The notes beneath the pieces were generated by a model. That model saw only the letters and a program-made list of their open reading frames with translations. It was not told where the DNA came from and searched no databases. Below, one piece after another: positions 16,913 through 26,995 of a DNA stretch of 64,000 bases; position 1 is the stretch's first letter, and each line of letters begins with the position of its first letter. The translations under genes and the position numbers were made by a program. Source of the stretch: an uncultured Oscillospiraceae bacterium (GTDB lineage: Bacteria; Bacillota; Clostridia; Oscillospirales; Ruminococcaceae); NCBI GenBank assembly GCA_900539195.1, contig UQBC01000006.1, positions 24,279-88,278 on the forward strand, read 5' to 3'.

Positions 16913-19900
16913 TTATTTGCCCGAGAATGTTATCTCATTTATAAGCGCCGTACCGTTCTTCTCCTTAAGAAGCCAGTAGAAATCCTTCGTCAGCTCAAAT
17001 TCCTTATCAGGCACCGTAGTTTGCGGATAGGAAACTACCTTGTTTTCCCCTCCCTCAAAGTCAAACGCCTGAATTGCCGAATTTCCTGCCGATACCGTAA
17101 ACAGTACGGAGTGTCCCTTGTCAAGTGCCACCGTCAGCAGTCCGCTTGCCGTTTCCGACCAGCCCTTTGTCTTGCACTTTACCATAACTGCCCCACCATA
17201 TCCGGAGGTAACTTTTCCGTCTGTAGCACCCGAAATATCAATCGTTTCACCGAATATTCCGGTTCTTATGTCTAAGCTGCAGTCAACGATCGAAATATCA
17301 TTGCTGTATATGCCGGTTGACGATTTTATGTCTGTTCCCGCAAGACCTGTTGTTATTATACTGCATCTGTCGAAGCGGATCGTTTCAGCGTGTACACCGT
17401 AATATTCGGCTGCTGCGGTAAATGTCATATTGCTGAAATCAACACTGCCCATACTCTGTATAGCGTAGGTATTTCCCGTTACTGTGAGATTCGGGCTGTC
17501 ACCGCCGATAAACTCCATACTCATAGGAGTTACATCGTCATAGTCAAGGTGCGCCTGATATATCGCAAGCAGGTTTTCTGTAGTCGCCGTGTTACGTTTA
17601 GAAAGCGTAACATTTCCGTTTATGTTCACCTTAAGGCTGTTCGAGCTTACATACATCAGATATGCGTCAGCCGAGCCGTATCCGTCGCCTACGCCTATGC
17701 TGCTGAAATCGTCGGGCTTCACACCGTTCATATCTCCTGCCGTAAGCGTAAGATTTTCAAACGTAATATCCGAAACGCTTTGCTTAATATACAGCATTAT
17801 ATTCTTTCCGACGCCCGACAGCTTAAGACCGCTTCCGGTCACTGTCAGTATACCGGTAGCTGTATCATACTCAAAGCCGCTCGCCTTGTTACTGATGAAC
17901 GTCTTGCTTTCGGTATCTATTATCGTGCTTGCACTGCCGTTTGAAACTGTCAGATAGCCGCTCATATCCTTTTCGGCTGTGAACGATACATTCTTCGACG
18001 GCATCGTGAACTTTCCGCCTTCAACCGTCACATCGTCCGTTGTCCACTCAAGATAACCGTCGGCTTTTTCCTTTACTGTGACCTCAGCACCGATTTTAGC
18101 CTTTTCCCTCGAGCTTTCAACACCGTCAAGCGAGTAAATGACATAAACAGGAGTGATAGTACCCGTCAGCGTCATATCGGACTTGATTTCTTTTCCGATG
18201 ACTGAATAGCCGTTTTCGCCAAGCCAGCCGCCGAACAGACAGCCGTCTGTATCAGGAGATGCCTCAAGCATATCAGCCGCGAACACCGTTCCGTAGTCAA
18301 ATTCGGCTGTTTTATAGCTTTCGTAAACCTTGTTGGTATCAAGATTTACAAGACGGTAGGTTATCGTCATCTTTTTCAGCTTGTATGTTGCTTTGATTTC
18401 GGTCTTTATAATACCGTCATCATTACCGAACGTTGTCGGAACGGCATTATCCCAGCCTGCAAACTCATAGCCCTCTGTGCCTGTCGGTACAGGAATATCC
18501 GACAGTGAGATTGCGTCGCCGTATTTACCGGTTATCTCATAACGCACCGTACCGTCATCGAACTCACCGCTCATAGCATAGAACACCACGCTGTAGATTT
18601 TGTCGGTAGCTTTCCATACCGCCTTCAGCGTCATATTGCCCGTTACCCTGAACGATTCACCCGGCATCACATCTGCTGTGCCGTTACCGTCAAGGTCAAA
18701 TCCGACAAGCTCATAATCGTTGTACTTATCATCCTTTAAAGCACCTGCCGTTGCACGATACAGATAGCCATACTTTACCTTTACCGTTTCGTTTTCCGTG
18801 CCGTTGTCATAGTCAAACGTTACATCAAACTCCTTCGGCGTTCTGTTCCACCTTACAATTATAGTCTTGTAGGTCTTGCCGTCAATCGTTGTGTTTTCTT
18901 CGTTTATCGGCTCTTCCTTAAGAGTATATGTGTAATACTCGTCATCATACTGCGCAAGCGCCTCAACTTCGGCATCATACTTTTTACAAAGCTCGTCATA
19001 TTCGGGCCTGTAGCCGTCAAACTCGGACTTTACCTCGTGTGAAACCTCAGCTCCGTTCTCGTTGTAAATATAAACGTCATAGTTTATATAACAGCGTCTG
19101 TCGTTGGTGTTCCACTTCATATAGTAGGTACCGGGCTTCTTCACATTATCGTTACTGCCGATTCTGTTTCCGTCTGCGTCCACGAAATACGACAGCAGAT
19201 ATTCGGTAGTATATGTGTCCTCAGGTGCGAATGCGGAATATCCGTAAAGTGCCGTTGCAAAACGGTAACCGTCCTGTACAACCGTCCTTATCCTGTCAGT
19301 TTCTATTTCAGCACCGTTTTCATCGGTATACCTGAATCCGCCGCCCTCGTTTGCGATAAGCGTTATGTAGTGATACAGCTTCGCAGGAACTATTTCAAAG
19401 TACACGTTGCTTTCCGGCATTATGCTTATATTGCCGTTGTACCTTACAGTTTCGCCTGCCGTATAACCGCCTACCGTGACATCGCTCTTAATAAGCACAT
19501 ATGACGGCTCGTAGAACGAATCCTCGCTGTCCGGCTTCGGACTATCGGGAATGCTGTTTATAAGCCGGTCAAGTTCCTGCGGTAAAGGCTTGCCGTAAAT
19601 AACGTCAAACTTTCTTTCGGTATAATCCGCAAGTCTTACCGTTACCGTGTACAGCTTTCGCTTCATCACAGGCTTCAGCCTCATATCGCCCATAACGGTT
19701 ATCTTTTCATCGGGAGCCATATCCGCCTTGCCGTCACCGTCAATATCCCAGCCGATAAGTTCGTTTTCCTTACTGCTGTTGATGTTGTCGATAAATGTAT
19801 CCGGCACTCTGAACTCAGTGCCGTATTCAACATATCTTGCACCCGCATAACCGCTCTCGTTATAAATGTCGACTATGCATCTTCTTACAAGATAGTTTGC

Positions 19901-22900
19901 TTTAAGCATAATGCTGTAGGCCGTCGGGTACAGCTTTTCATATTCTGCCCTGAATGCCTGCAAATCTTCTTCACTGCCGTAGTTCACCGCAAGCGGCTTA
20001 GTCGTATCAAGGCCGTGTACACTGCCGCTGTAACTGCTGTCATAGTATCTGTATGCCAGAGCGTCCTTCATATACATCTGGTATCTCATACCATCCGCTC
20101 TGTCGATACCGAAGCTTGCAAAATGAGTAACGCTGTTCACAGACTGTTTATATCTGTCGAACATTTTTATATCGTCAAGATAATCTACCGCCCACAGTTC
20201 GCTTACCCATCTGTCATTTTCTGTGTCAAAGTATTCCACAGAGTACAGCTTCTGTGCAGTGTATGTGTTAAGCGTAATGGTCATATCATCGCTGAGCCAG
20301 TAGTACGGCTGTATCTCTGTATCAAACAGCGACTTATCATAGATATAGCCGTTTTTATCGCAGTAGGTCGAAACCGCAAGCGAATAGCCGCTTACATATC
20401 CGCCCTTCTGTACTGTCACAGTGTCGACTGTTTCCGTCTTGCCGTCAGCCGATACTGCAAACTTGAGTGTTGCTGTCTTGTCCTTATCCTCAAGCGGGAA
20501 GTCTACGCCATTGCGATAATAGTATACATTTACGTCACCGATGTACTTTCTGCTTACATAAGTGCCCTTATCCGCATCATAGTACAGCTTTTCTGTGTCT
20601 GACGTGAACAGCAGATTCTGTCCGCCCGTATAGTAAAGTCGCAGTATACAGCTAAGCAAGCCGCTTGTATATCTGCTCGGAGCGTCGGGAGATACCTTGA
20701 GCGTTATCTTACCCTCATCACTCTTGCTTACCTTGAAATACTTGCTGTAGCAGGCAGCCTTGAACTCGCTGCTGCTCATCTGCCGTGTTACAATATCTCC
20801 TGTTGTTATATCAAGATATGTGCCTTGCGCAGGGATAAGTCCGTCTATCTCATAGACATTCGTATCTGTTTCCCGCAGTATTATGTCAGTATTGCCCTCA
20901 AGCGTCGGCTTATCCGCATAGATATATTTGTCGCCTACGCTGAATAGTGGGAATTTGAACTGCTTTGCAAGCTCCGCCTTTTTCTTAAACAGCTTGCTTT
21001 CCGCAAATATCGAGATTTTTATATACACGCCCATTTCGAAGTATATTCCGCCTTGCAGGTCGGAGTAATTCTCCTTTGGAGAAGCGTAATACTTATTCAT
21101 ACGCATATCCTGCGAATGGTAATGGAGATAGCCGTAAAGATCCGCATAAGCGCCTATTTCAAGAGCAGCGCCTACACTGCCGAGGTCATTAAGACCTAAC
21201 AGCGATACAGATACCTTACCCTCTATTCCCGCTTCTACTCCGAGATAACCGTATGCATACATATCGAATATGTAACGGTCGTCGCCCGCCATAATAAATC
21301 TGTAGACGTTTATTGATGACGGATCTTTAATATTGCCGCGTATTCCTATTCCCTTTGCCTGAAGTACGGAGGCTTCCATGCTTATACCTGCCGCAAACGA
21401 AACGTTAACGACAAAATTCAGTTCCATCTTTACAGACAACGGGAATATCGGCATAAACGTTGCGCTGAACAGATTTACCTCGCACAGTCTGATCGCTCCG
21501 CCCTTGCTGTCAAGCATCTCCTGTACATCCTTGATTATATTACTGCTGTCCTTGTCCTCGCCGTTCAGAATAGCTTCTATCTCAACAGAAACATCTCTCT
21601 TGTTTTCTTCCTGCTTATCATTTCCGTTGCCGTCATCTTCTTCGTCAGCCGAGCTGACAAGTATTTTAAATGTTACGTCTGTCTGTGACAGCGGCAGGAA
21701 TTTTGCGTTGAAATCACGTTTAGAGTTTACAGAGCCGCCTACTCCGATAATGAAATACTCGCTTATCGTAACCTCTGCGTCAAGCTTTACCTTGTTTTTA
21801 AGCGTTGCTTCATAGCTGAATGTAATGTTGAGCGCCGTCCAGTCCTGCTCATTCGGGAAACCGTTTATACATTTGAAATTAGTGTTCTTCGCCGTACCGA
21901 CCTTTGCGCTGATTGTAAGCCCTTCAAGAAGCTCCTTTACATTCAGCTTTATCTGCTTGTCGTTCCAGTTCACCCCGTCCATATAGGTGTTGGACATAAG
22001 CTCAAACGGTGCGTTGCCGTTGCCGAGTTCATTTACAGTCTTGCTGTCGTAAAGGGCGGCGGCAAGCATATATGTAAGCTGCTGTGTCCCCTCGCCGTCA
22101 TACAGTTTTGCAACAAGCTCCTCGGTATCTACCGACTCTGCAAGCACCTCATTGTCAACGTACTTCTCACTGAAATAGATGTCAAGCTCATCATATATAT
22201 CGTCAACGTCACTGCTTTCAACAAGTATCTCATACTCATCTCCGACAAGCTCATACGATATAACGTTCATATAGCGTGACTTTTCACTGTCCTGCGCATT
22301 GTCCGAGAAAATTACCGTACCGTTTTCAATTCCGAGCGTTTCAAACTCTTCTTTTTTTATACGGATATGTTCGCTGTCTGCATCTTCTGTGATACGTCCT
22401 GACGGAATTGTTACTATGCCGTCTTTAAGCTTTACGTTGTTTGTTTCTTCCCTGTAGATAAAAAGCGTAATGGTTCTTATCTTCTCATCAGGCATAATGT
22501 CGGAATTGATACCGTCAAACCGTACCCCGTTATCTATAAGGCTCAGCACATATGCGCCGCCTTCCGTCCAGTTGATAACAGGCTTTACAGTGTATACTCC
22601 GCTGCCTGTATTTTCAACTTTGAGCAGCGGCATTTCACCGAACTGATTTTCGATACTGATAACGTCCTGCAAATTATCGTCCGTTATGATCTGTGATGAG
22701 ATAAGCGAGAATGAAAAGTCCTCAGGTGCATCCGATATGGTTATCTCGTTGTATTCAGGCGTTTCCTGCTTTATCTTATCCTCATCATATCCCGCATAAA
22801 GCGTTATATCACGATTTACAGGCTCGTCCTCATAGAACTGTGTCGAACACTGCTTGTCAAGATACCAGCCGTTATTGACAGCGTTTTTCTTTATCGCTTC

Positions 22901-23635
22901 GGGGAGCCTGCCTATTGTTTCACCGGCGGCAAGCGTCAGGCTGTCTATCTCATTTCCGCCCAGCGTATCATATGTAACAGTTACGCTGTCGGCGGTTTTT
23001 CCTGCCGTTACCCGTGCGGTAAACGTCTTTTTCGCACCGCCTGCGGTAATATCCTTTGTAACCGTCACGTCTGCAATATCAGCCGTAGCTTTGCCGATTT
23101 CGTCTGCGGCAACATCAAGCGGCAGAGCCGATGCAGATAAGGTTATGCAAAGAATAAGTGCAATAAGATTTTTAGCTTTCTTCCTGTGAAGCATAAACAA
23201 TGCCGCAACACATACAGCCGCCGTTATAAGCGGTATGACAGGGTTTATACTGCCGCCCGTTTCGGGATTGTCCGGCTCGTCGGGAGTCGCTTTTACCGCA
23301 GAATACACGCTGTCAAACTTCAGCGTTCCTCCCGCAAGAAGCTCTGTTTCACCGCCGCTCACACTTCCGCTTTTAAGCTCATAGCCGTCCGGTGCCGTAA
23401 TATCGTAAGCGATATCGACAAGCCTTCCCGTACTGCTGTTCCTGATCTCAAGCGTTAATGCTATATCCTCGTCTGCCGTATATTCTTCCTTGTCGGTTTT
23501 CAGCTGTACCGACAGCGCCGCCGCTTCTGCGGCAGATACCGAAAAGGTGACCACCGACATTATCAGCGTCAGCGTCAGGAATATCGACAGGATGGTTTTG
23601 CATCGTTGTTTTGTTTTCTTCTTAATAAATGCCAT
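16913..23635 (-). CDS. giant surface protein with InlB-type repeats and a C-terminal beta-helix-like domain
   Basis: 2240 residues. Residues 1-37 are a signal peptide (KKKTKQRCK, hydrophobic core, cut near SAA-EA). Residues 40-118 form a small beta domain. Then come NPETG (123-127), a hydrophobic stretch (132-149), RKKAKN (151-156) and a second hydrophobic stretch (157-172), so the chain probably makes a membrane hairpin and continues outside. An InlB/Listeria-Bacteroides repeat follows (about 215-285, VTYDTLGGNEIDSL...DITLYAGY). The middle third is a long, unrecognised beta-rich region. More InlB/MucBP-like repeats follow (about 1260-1840; FDVTFDYDNGTENE, GYEFAGWDN, DMTLTGTITPVY). The last ~350 residues are beta-helix-like, resembling the DUF4353 carbohydrate-binding type. 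No C-terminal anchor is present. A role in adhesion or glycan binding is an inference. It is divergent from the EAL gene. Confidence 0.85.
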   Translation of the reverse strand: MAFIKKKTKQRCKTILSIFLTLTLIMSVVTFSVSAAEAAALSVQLKTDKEEYTADEDIALTLEIRNSSTGRLVDIAYDITAPDGYELKSGSVSGGETELLAGGTLKFDSVYSAVKATPDEPDNPETGGSINPVIPLITAAVCVAALFMLHRKKAKNLIALILCITLSASALPLDVAADEIGKATADIADVTVTKDITAGGAKKTFTARVTAGKTADSVTVTYDTLGGNEIDSLTLAAGETIGRLPEAIKKNAVNNGWYLDKQCSTQFYEDEPVNRDITLYAGYDEDKIKQETPEYNEITISDAPEDFSFSLISSQIITDDNLQDVISIENQFGEMPLLKVENTGSGVYTVKPVINWTEGGAYVLSLIDNGVRFDGINSDIMPDEKIRTITLFIYREETNNVKLKDGIVTIPSGRITEDADSEHIRIKKEEFETLGIENGTVIFSDNAQDSEKSRYMNVISYELVGDEYEILVESSDVDDIYDELDIYFSEKYVDNEVLAESVDTEELVAKLYDGEGTQQLTYMLAAALYDSKTVNELGNGNAPFELMSNTYMDGVNWNDKQIKLNVKELLEGLTISAKVGTAKNTNFKCINGFPNEQDWTALNITFSYEATLKNKVKLDAEVTISEYFIIGVGGSVNSKRDFNAKFLPLSQTDVTFKILVSSADEEDDGNGNDKQEENKRDVSVEIEAILNGEDKDSSNIIKDVQEMLDSKGGAIRLCEVNLFSATFMPIFPLSVKMELNFVVNVSFAAGISMEASVLQAKGIGIRGNIKDPSSINVYRFIMAGDDRYIFDMYAYGYLGVEAGIEGKVSVSLLGLNDLGSVGAALEIGAYADLYGYLHYHSQDMRMNKYYASPKENYSDLQGGIYFEMGVYIKISIFAESKLFKKKAELAKQFKFPLFSVGDKYIYADKPTLEGNTDIILRETDTNVYEIDGLIPAQGTYLDITTGDIVTRQMSSSEFKAACYSKYFKVSKSDEGKITLKVSPDAPSRYTSGLLSCILRLYYTGGQNLLFTSDTEKLYYDADKGTYVSRKYIGDVNVYYYRNGVDFPLEDKDKTATLKFAVSADGKTETVDTVTVQKGGYVSGYSLAVSTYCDKNGYIYDKSLFDTEIQPYYWLSDDMTITLNTYTAQKLYSVEYFDTENDRWVSELWAVDYLDDIKMFDRYKQSVNSVTHFASFGIDRADGMRYQMYMKDALAYRYYDSSYSGSVHGLDTTKPLAVNYGSEEDLQAFRAEYEKLYPTAYSIMLKANYLVRRCIVDIYNESGYAGARYVEYGTEFRVPDTFIDNINSSKENELIGWDIDGDGKADMAPDEKITVMGDMRLKPVMKRKLYTVTVRLADYTERKFDVIYGKPLPQELDRLINSIPDSPKPDSEDSFYEPSYVLIKSDVTVGGYTAGETVRYNGNISIMPESNVYFEIVPAKLYHYITLIANEGGGFRYTDENGAEIETDRIRTVVQDGYRFATALYGYSAFAPEDTYTTEYLLSYFVDADGNRIGSNDNVKKPGTYYMKWNTNDRRCYINYDVYIYNENGAEVSHEVKSEFDGYRPEYDELCKKYDAEVEALAQYDDEYYTYTLKEEPINEENTTIDGKTYKTIIVRWNRTPKEFDVTFDYDNGTENETVKVKYGYLYRATAGALKDDKYNDYELVGFDLDGNGTADVMPGESFRVTGNMTLKAVWKATDKIYSVVFYAMSGEFDDGTVRYEITGKYGDAISLSDIPVPTGTEGYEFAGWDNAVPTTFGNDDGIIKTEIKATYKLKKMTITYRLVNLDTNKVYESYKTAEFDYGTVFAADMLEASPDTDGCLFGGWLGENGYSVIGKEIKSDMTLTGTITPVYVIYSLDGVESSREKAKIGAEVTVKEKADGYLEWTTDDVTVEGGKFTMPSKNVSFTAEKDMSGYLTVSNGSASTIIDTESKTFISNKASGFEYDTATGILTVTGSGLKLSGVGKNIMLYIKQSVSDITFENLTLTAGDMNGVKPDDFSSIGVGDGYGSADAYLMYVSSNSLKVNINGNVTLSKRNTATTENLLAIYQAHLDYDDVTPMSMEFIGGDSPNLTVTGNTYAIQSMGSVDFSNMTFTAAAEYYGVHAETIRFDRCSIITTGLAGTDIKSSTGIYSNDISIVDCSLDIRTGIFGETIDISGATDGKVTSGYGGAVMVKCKTKGWSETASGLLTVALDKGHSVLFTVSAGNSAIQAFDFEGGENKVVSYPQTTVPDKEFELTKDFYWLLKEKNGTALINEITFSGK

Positions 23636-23877
23636 ATAAATACCACCCTTCCTCAGATTGCCGCTATAACCGCCATAACAGGCAGTTATACCGACAGTTT
23701 CTCATACTATGATTATACAGCAAATTATTTCCTTATTTCGCTAACTTGCAGAATTGCAAGAAAACAAGCTTACGAAACGCTTTCCTGTCGCTATGTTGCT
23801 TTTGTAAGTCGATGTCATTAAAATGTACAAAATATTAACATAATTTTGTTGATTTTGTGTATATTGATGAAACAGGA

Positions 23878-23906
23878 TTGACATTTGTAGTAAAAAAATG
23901 TATAAT
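23878..23906 (+). promoter_or_regulatory. promoter of the EAL/beta-helix gene
   Basis: TTGACA (23878-23883), 17-nt spacer, TATAAT (23901-23906), followed by GGAGG at 23930-23934. The 23636-23941 gap between the two divergent genes otherwise holds a possible minus-strand TATAAT near 23713-23718 for the surface protein. Confidence 0.85.
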
Positions 23907-23941
23907 AGCATTGGTAATTTGTGTGTTTTGGAGGATGTTAT

Positions 23942-26695
23942 ATGAGCTTTTTTGATAAGGACGGCAACAGCCGCCACGATTGGAATATATTTCTCGATAA
24001 CTTTCCTACAATCGGTGTGTTCAAGCTTCCTCATGACCTTAATGAAGCTTACTATGACAAAAACGTCGCCGCTATGCTCCATATCAGCGGCGACAATATG
24101 AATAAAGAAGAATTCTTTGCATTACTTGACAGCCTCAACGAGAACCAGATAGAAGGCTACAAGAACATATATATGTACACCGCTGACGGTGAAACAAGCT
24201 ATATCAAAATAAAGATCGTCTACGACACCGACTATATGCTCGGTTTTGTGCAGGACGTGACCCAGATAGTAGAGGCACATTCACACAAAGACGATATGAA
24301 AGAATATGATACCCTGACGGGAATGTATACCCGCGATTATTTCATCCGCCGTGTACGCAGTATGCTGAGCGGCATCAGCGGTACGGCACAGTGCTGTATG
24401 GCGGCAATACATATAAACGGTATAGAACGTGTTGACAGCGAGTTGAATTACGACAAGACAGCACTTTGCGTGGCTACAGCCGCCAATGCGCTCAAGCGTT
24501 TTACCTCAGAGAATGTTATAATCGGCGTAAAAAGTTATAAGGACTTTCTTGTATTCTTCCGCCAGATGTCAAAGGATGAAATCAACGATATCATAAAGAA
24601 AATGTACGATGCCGTCCGCAGATGCAAGCTAATGGACGAATTCGGCGATACTATCGAAACCCGCAGTGAAGCTTTTACGATAACTGTAGGCTACTGCTGG
24701 TATCCTACGCAGGCGGCAACTATTGATATGATGATAAACTACGCCGACTTTGCGCTTTTCAGAGCCAAGGCATTGGGCAGCATCAACAGAGAGTTCTCGG
24801 CAGAAGAATACATTACGGAGTGCAACAACTATTCAGACTCTAAACTGCTTACCGGACTTATAGATGACAACGATTTCAGCTACTGCTTCCAGCCGATAGT
24901 TTCGACCGTTGACGGTTCTGTTTATGCCTATGAGGCGCTTATGCGTCCGAAAGGTTCTTCGCCGCTTGAGATACTCCGTATTGCACGCGAGCACGGAAAA
25001 CTGTATGACATAGAGCGGCTTACATTTGAGAATGTTCTTGAAATAGTTAGCAAGAACCGCCCGCGATTCGGAGAAAAAAAGATATTTATAAATTCCGTAC
25101 CCGATTTTATGATAACCGAGTACGATTTCAACAGGCTGTGCGAAAAATACGGCGACATAATGCCGCAACTGGTTATTGAATTCACCGAACAGGCAGACCT
25201 TACAGATGAAAAGATAGCAAATCTGCGTCAGCTGTTCAAGTCACACGGCTGTATGATAGCGATTGATGATTACGGAAGCGGATATTCAAATACTGCGGCA
25301 GTTCTCAATCTTCAACCCGATGTACTGAAGATTGACCGCTCACTAATAACCGATATAAATACGAACATCAAGAAACAGCACTTCCTGACGGGAATTATAG
25401 AGTTTGCAAAACTCAACAATATAAAAGTACTGGCCGAAGGCGTTGAAACCTATGACGAGATGAGCGTTACCATACGCAGAGGAGTTGACTACATACAGGG
25501 CTTCTACACGGCAAGACCGCAAAAAGAAATAGTCTCCTATATTCCCATCACCATAGCAGAACAGATGAGAATGCTCAATATGCGCCGTCCGGATATAAGG
25601 GTCACAAGATACTATACCGTAAACGACAACTCTGACGAAGAACTGGATATTGAAAAGATGTTGTCCGACCATTACACAGGTGTTATAGTGGAAAATGCAA
25701 CCGTTCATCTTACAGCAAACGGCTGTGACAATGCGCCTTTTGTAATAAAGACCGAAAACGGTTCCAAATGCAAAATCATACTTGAAAATATGAATATCAA
25801 GGGCGGTATGCGCCAGTGTATACGAATCGGTGAAAATTCAGATGCAACAATAGAAGTCAGAGGTCAGAACACTCTGAACTATGACGGTATACTTGTACCC
25901 GACTCAGCAAAGCTCGCTATAACAGGCGGCGGCACTCTTTATATCGACTCATACAGAAATGACGGCTGTTGTATAGGAAGCAGTTACAACAATACTTTCG
26001 GTGAAATAACGATAGATATGACCGGCAGCATAGAAATGCAGGCAAACGGCGACCATGGCATATGTATAGGCGGCGGAGTGTCATCATGCGAAACGCCGAT
26101 AAAACTGCTCGGCGGAAATATCATGATGTCATCGGCCGGAAAGGACTGCATAGGCGCCGGCTCATACGACGGCAGTTGCGGCATTGAAACAGGCAACGCA
26201 ACCGTTGACATAAGCTGTTCGGGCGATAATTCGGTAGCACTCGGTTCGCTCTGCGGATATGTAGATATAAAGATAAACGGCACAAAGCTTATGCTCAGAT
26301 CCCTCGGCGAACGTGCAGGCTGTATCGGTGCACTTTCAGCGCTCGACAGCGATACCCCCTCAAAGATAGATATCCGTAACGCTTCACTCGATTTACTTAT
26401 GAAATCAATGCGCGGTTCAGCTGTAGGCTGCCGCAAGACAGAATGCGACCTTAACATTTCTGACTCGGACTTTAATATTCACCTTGAGGGTGAACAGGTT
26501 GCAGGCATAGGCAGTTCAGAAGGAAAAGGTACGCTGTACGCTTCAGGAAGCAATATAGAGATCACGTCGCTCTCAGGCGTTTATTCTGTAGATGTCGGTT
26601 TTAAAAACGGCATAACCAATCTTAACAACACTGTGATAAATTCGGTTACGATAAACGACCCCGATTATCATGAGCAGGAACGTACAATGCAATAA
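23942..26695 (+). CDS. PAS-GGDEF(degenerate)-EAL protein with a C-terminal beta-helix domain
   Basis: 917 residues, no signal peptide and no membrane segment, so cytoplasmic. About 15-115 is PAS-like. About 120-285 is a GGDEF fold whose active-site loop reads KSYKDF in place of GGDEF, so it should not make c-di-GMP. About 300-550 is an EAL domain with its catalytic residues in place: EAL in YEALMRP, INS, IEFTEQ, DDYGSGYS, KIDRS, AEGVET and QGFYTARP. It should therefore hydrolyse c-di-GMP. Residues about 590-905 are repeated beta-strand rungs (IKTENGSKCKIILENM, GICIGGG, CIGAGSYDG, CIGALSALD, VAGIGSSEGKG) resembling the right-handed beta-helix/DUF4353 modules of secreted proteins. The start at 23942 was chosen for GGAGG 7 nt upstream; the frame opens at 23921 without such a site. 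It diverges from the giant surface protein. Confidence 0.88.
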   Translation: MSFFDKDGNSRHDWNIFLDNFPTIGVFKLPHDLNEAYYDKNVAAMLHISGDNMNKEEFFALLDSLNENQIEGYKNIYMYTADGETSYIKIKIVYDTDYMLGFVQDVTQIVEAHSHKDDMKEYDTLTGMYTRDYFIRRVRSMLSGISGTAQCCMAAIHINGIERVDSELNYDKTALCVATAANALKRFTSENVIIGVKSYKDFLVFFRQMSKDEINDIIKKMYDAVRRCKLMDEFGDTIETRSEAFTITVGYCWYPTQAATIDMMINYADFALFRAKALGSINREFSAEEYITECNNYSDSKLLTGLIDDNDFSYCFQPIVSTVDGSVYAYEALMRPKGSSPLEILRIAREHGKLYDIERLTFENVLEIVSKNRPRFGEKKIFINSVPDFMITEYDFNRLCEKYGDIMPQLVIEFTEQADLTDEKIANLRQLFKSHGCMIAIDDYGSGYSNTAAVLNLQPDVLKIDRSLITDINTNIKKQHFLTGIIEFAKLNNIKVLAEGVETYDEMSVTIRRGVDYIQGFYTARPQKEIVSYIPITIAEQMRMLNMRRPDIRVTRYYTVNDNSDEELDIEKMLSDHYTGVIVENATVHLTANGCDNAPFVIKTENGSKCKIILENMNIKGGMRQCIRIGENSDATIEVRGQNTLNYDGILVPDSAKLAITGGGTLYIDSYRNDGCCIGSSYNNTFGEITIDMTGSIEMQANGDHGICIGGGVSSCETPIKLLGGNIMMSSAGKDCIGAGSYDGSCGIETGNATVDISCSGDNSVALGSLCGYVDIKINGTKLMLRSLGERAGCIGALSALDSDTPSKIDIRNASLDLLMKSMRGSAVGCRKTECDLNISDSDFNIHLEGEQVAGIGSSEGKGTLYASGSNIEITSLSGVYSVDVGFKNGITNLNNTVINSVTINDPDYHEQERTMQ

Positions 26696-26708
26696 TATTA
26701 ACATTCAC

Positions 26709-26746
26709 ACGTCCCGCTGTAGGATTATTTTCTTATAGCGGGATGT
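26709..26746 (+). terminator. terminator of the EAL/beta-helix gene
   Basis: Hairpin CGTCCCGCT/AGCGGGATG (one G-T pair) followed by TTATTTTAT. Confidence 0.75.
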
Positions 26747-26844
26747 TATTTTATACATAAAAGCACACAAAATGCGCAATTATTTTTCGTGTTTGTGCTC
26801 TCGAATGTTAAATTTGTCATACTTTTAAGAAGATTTTGTGAAAA

Positions 26845-26871
26845 TTAGCACTCTCCTATTGACAGTGCTAA
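26845..26871 (+). promoter_or_regulatory. CIRCE operator of hsp20
   Basis: TTAGCACTC, 9-nt spacer, CAGTGCTAA: one base away from the CIRCE consensus bound by the HrcA repressor. It overlaps the -35 box of the hsp20 promoter. Confidence 0.93.
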
Positions 26872-26886
26872 AAAGTGTGCTATAAT
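26859..26886 (+). promoter_or_regulatory. hsp20 promoter
   Basis: TTGACA (26859-26864), 16-nt spacer, TATAAT (26881-26886). The right half of CIRCE lies between the boxes, so HrcA binding would block RNA polymerase. The leader is about 100 nt. Confidence 0.85.
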
Positions 26887-26995
26887 GTAGTTGTACAAAG
26901 AAAGAGAGAGGGTCTCCGGAAGGTACAAGGGCAGCAAATGATCGGCACTGCGTTTAAAAGCACAGACCGCTTAGTAATGAATGGAGGAATGACAT

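Noticed and set aside
23942..26695. The GGDEF part as an active diguanylate cyclase
   Set aside because: The active-site loop reads KSYKDF, so synthesis of c-di-GMP is unlikely; the EAL part is intact instead.
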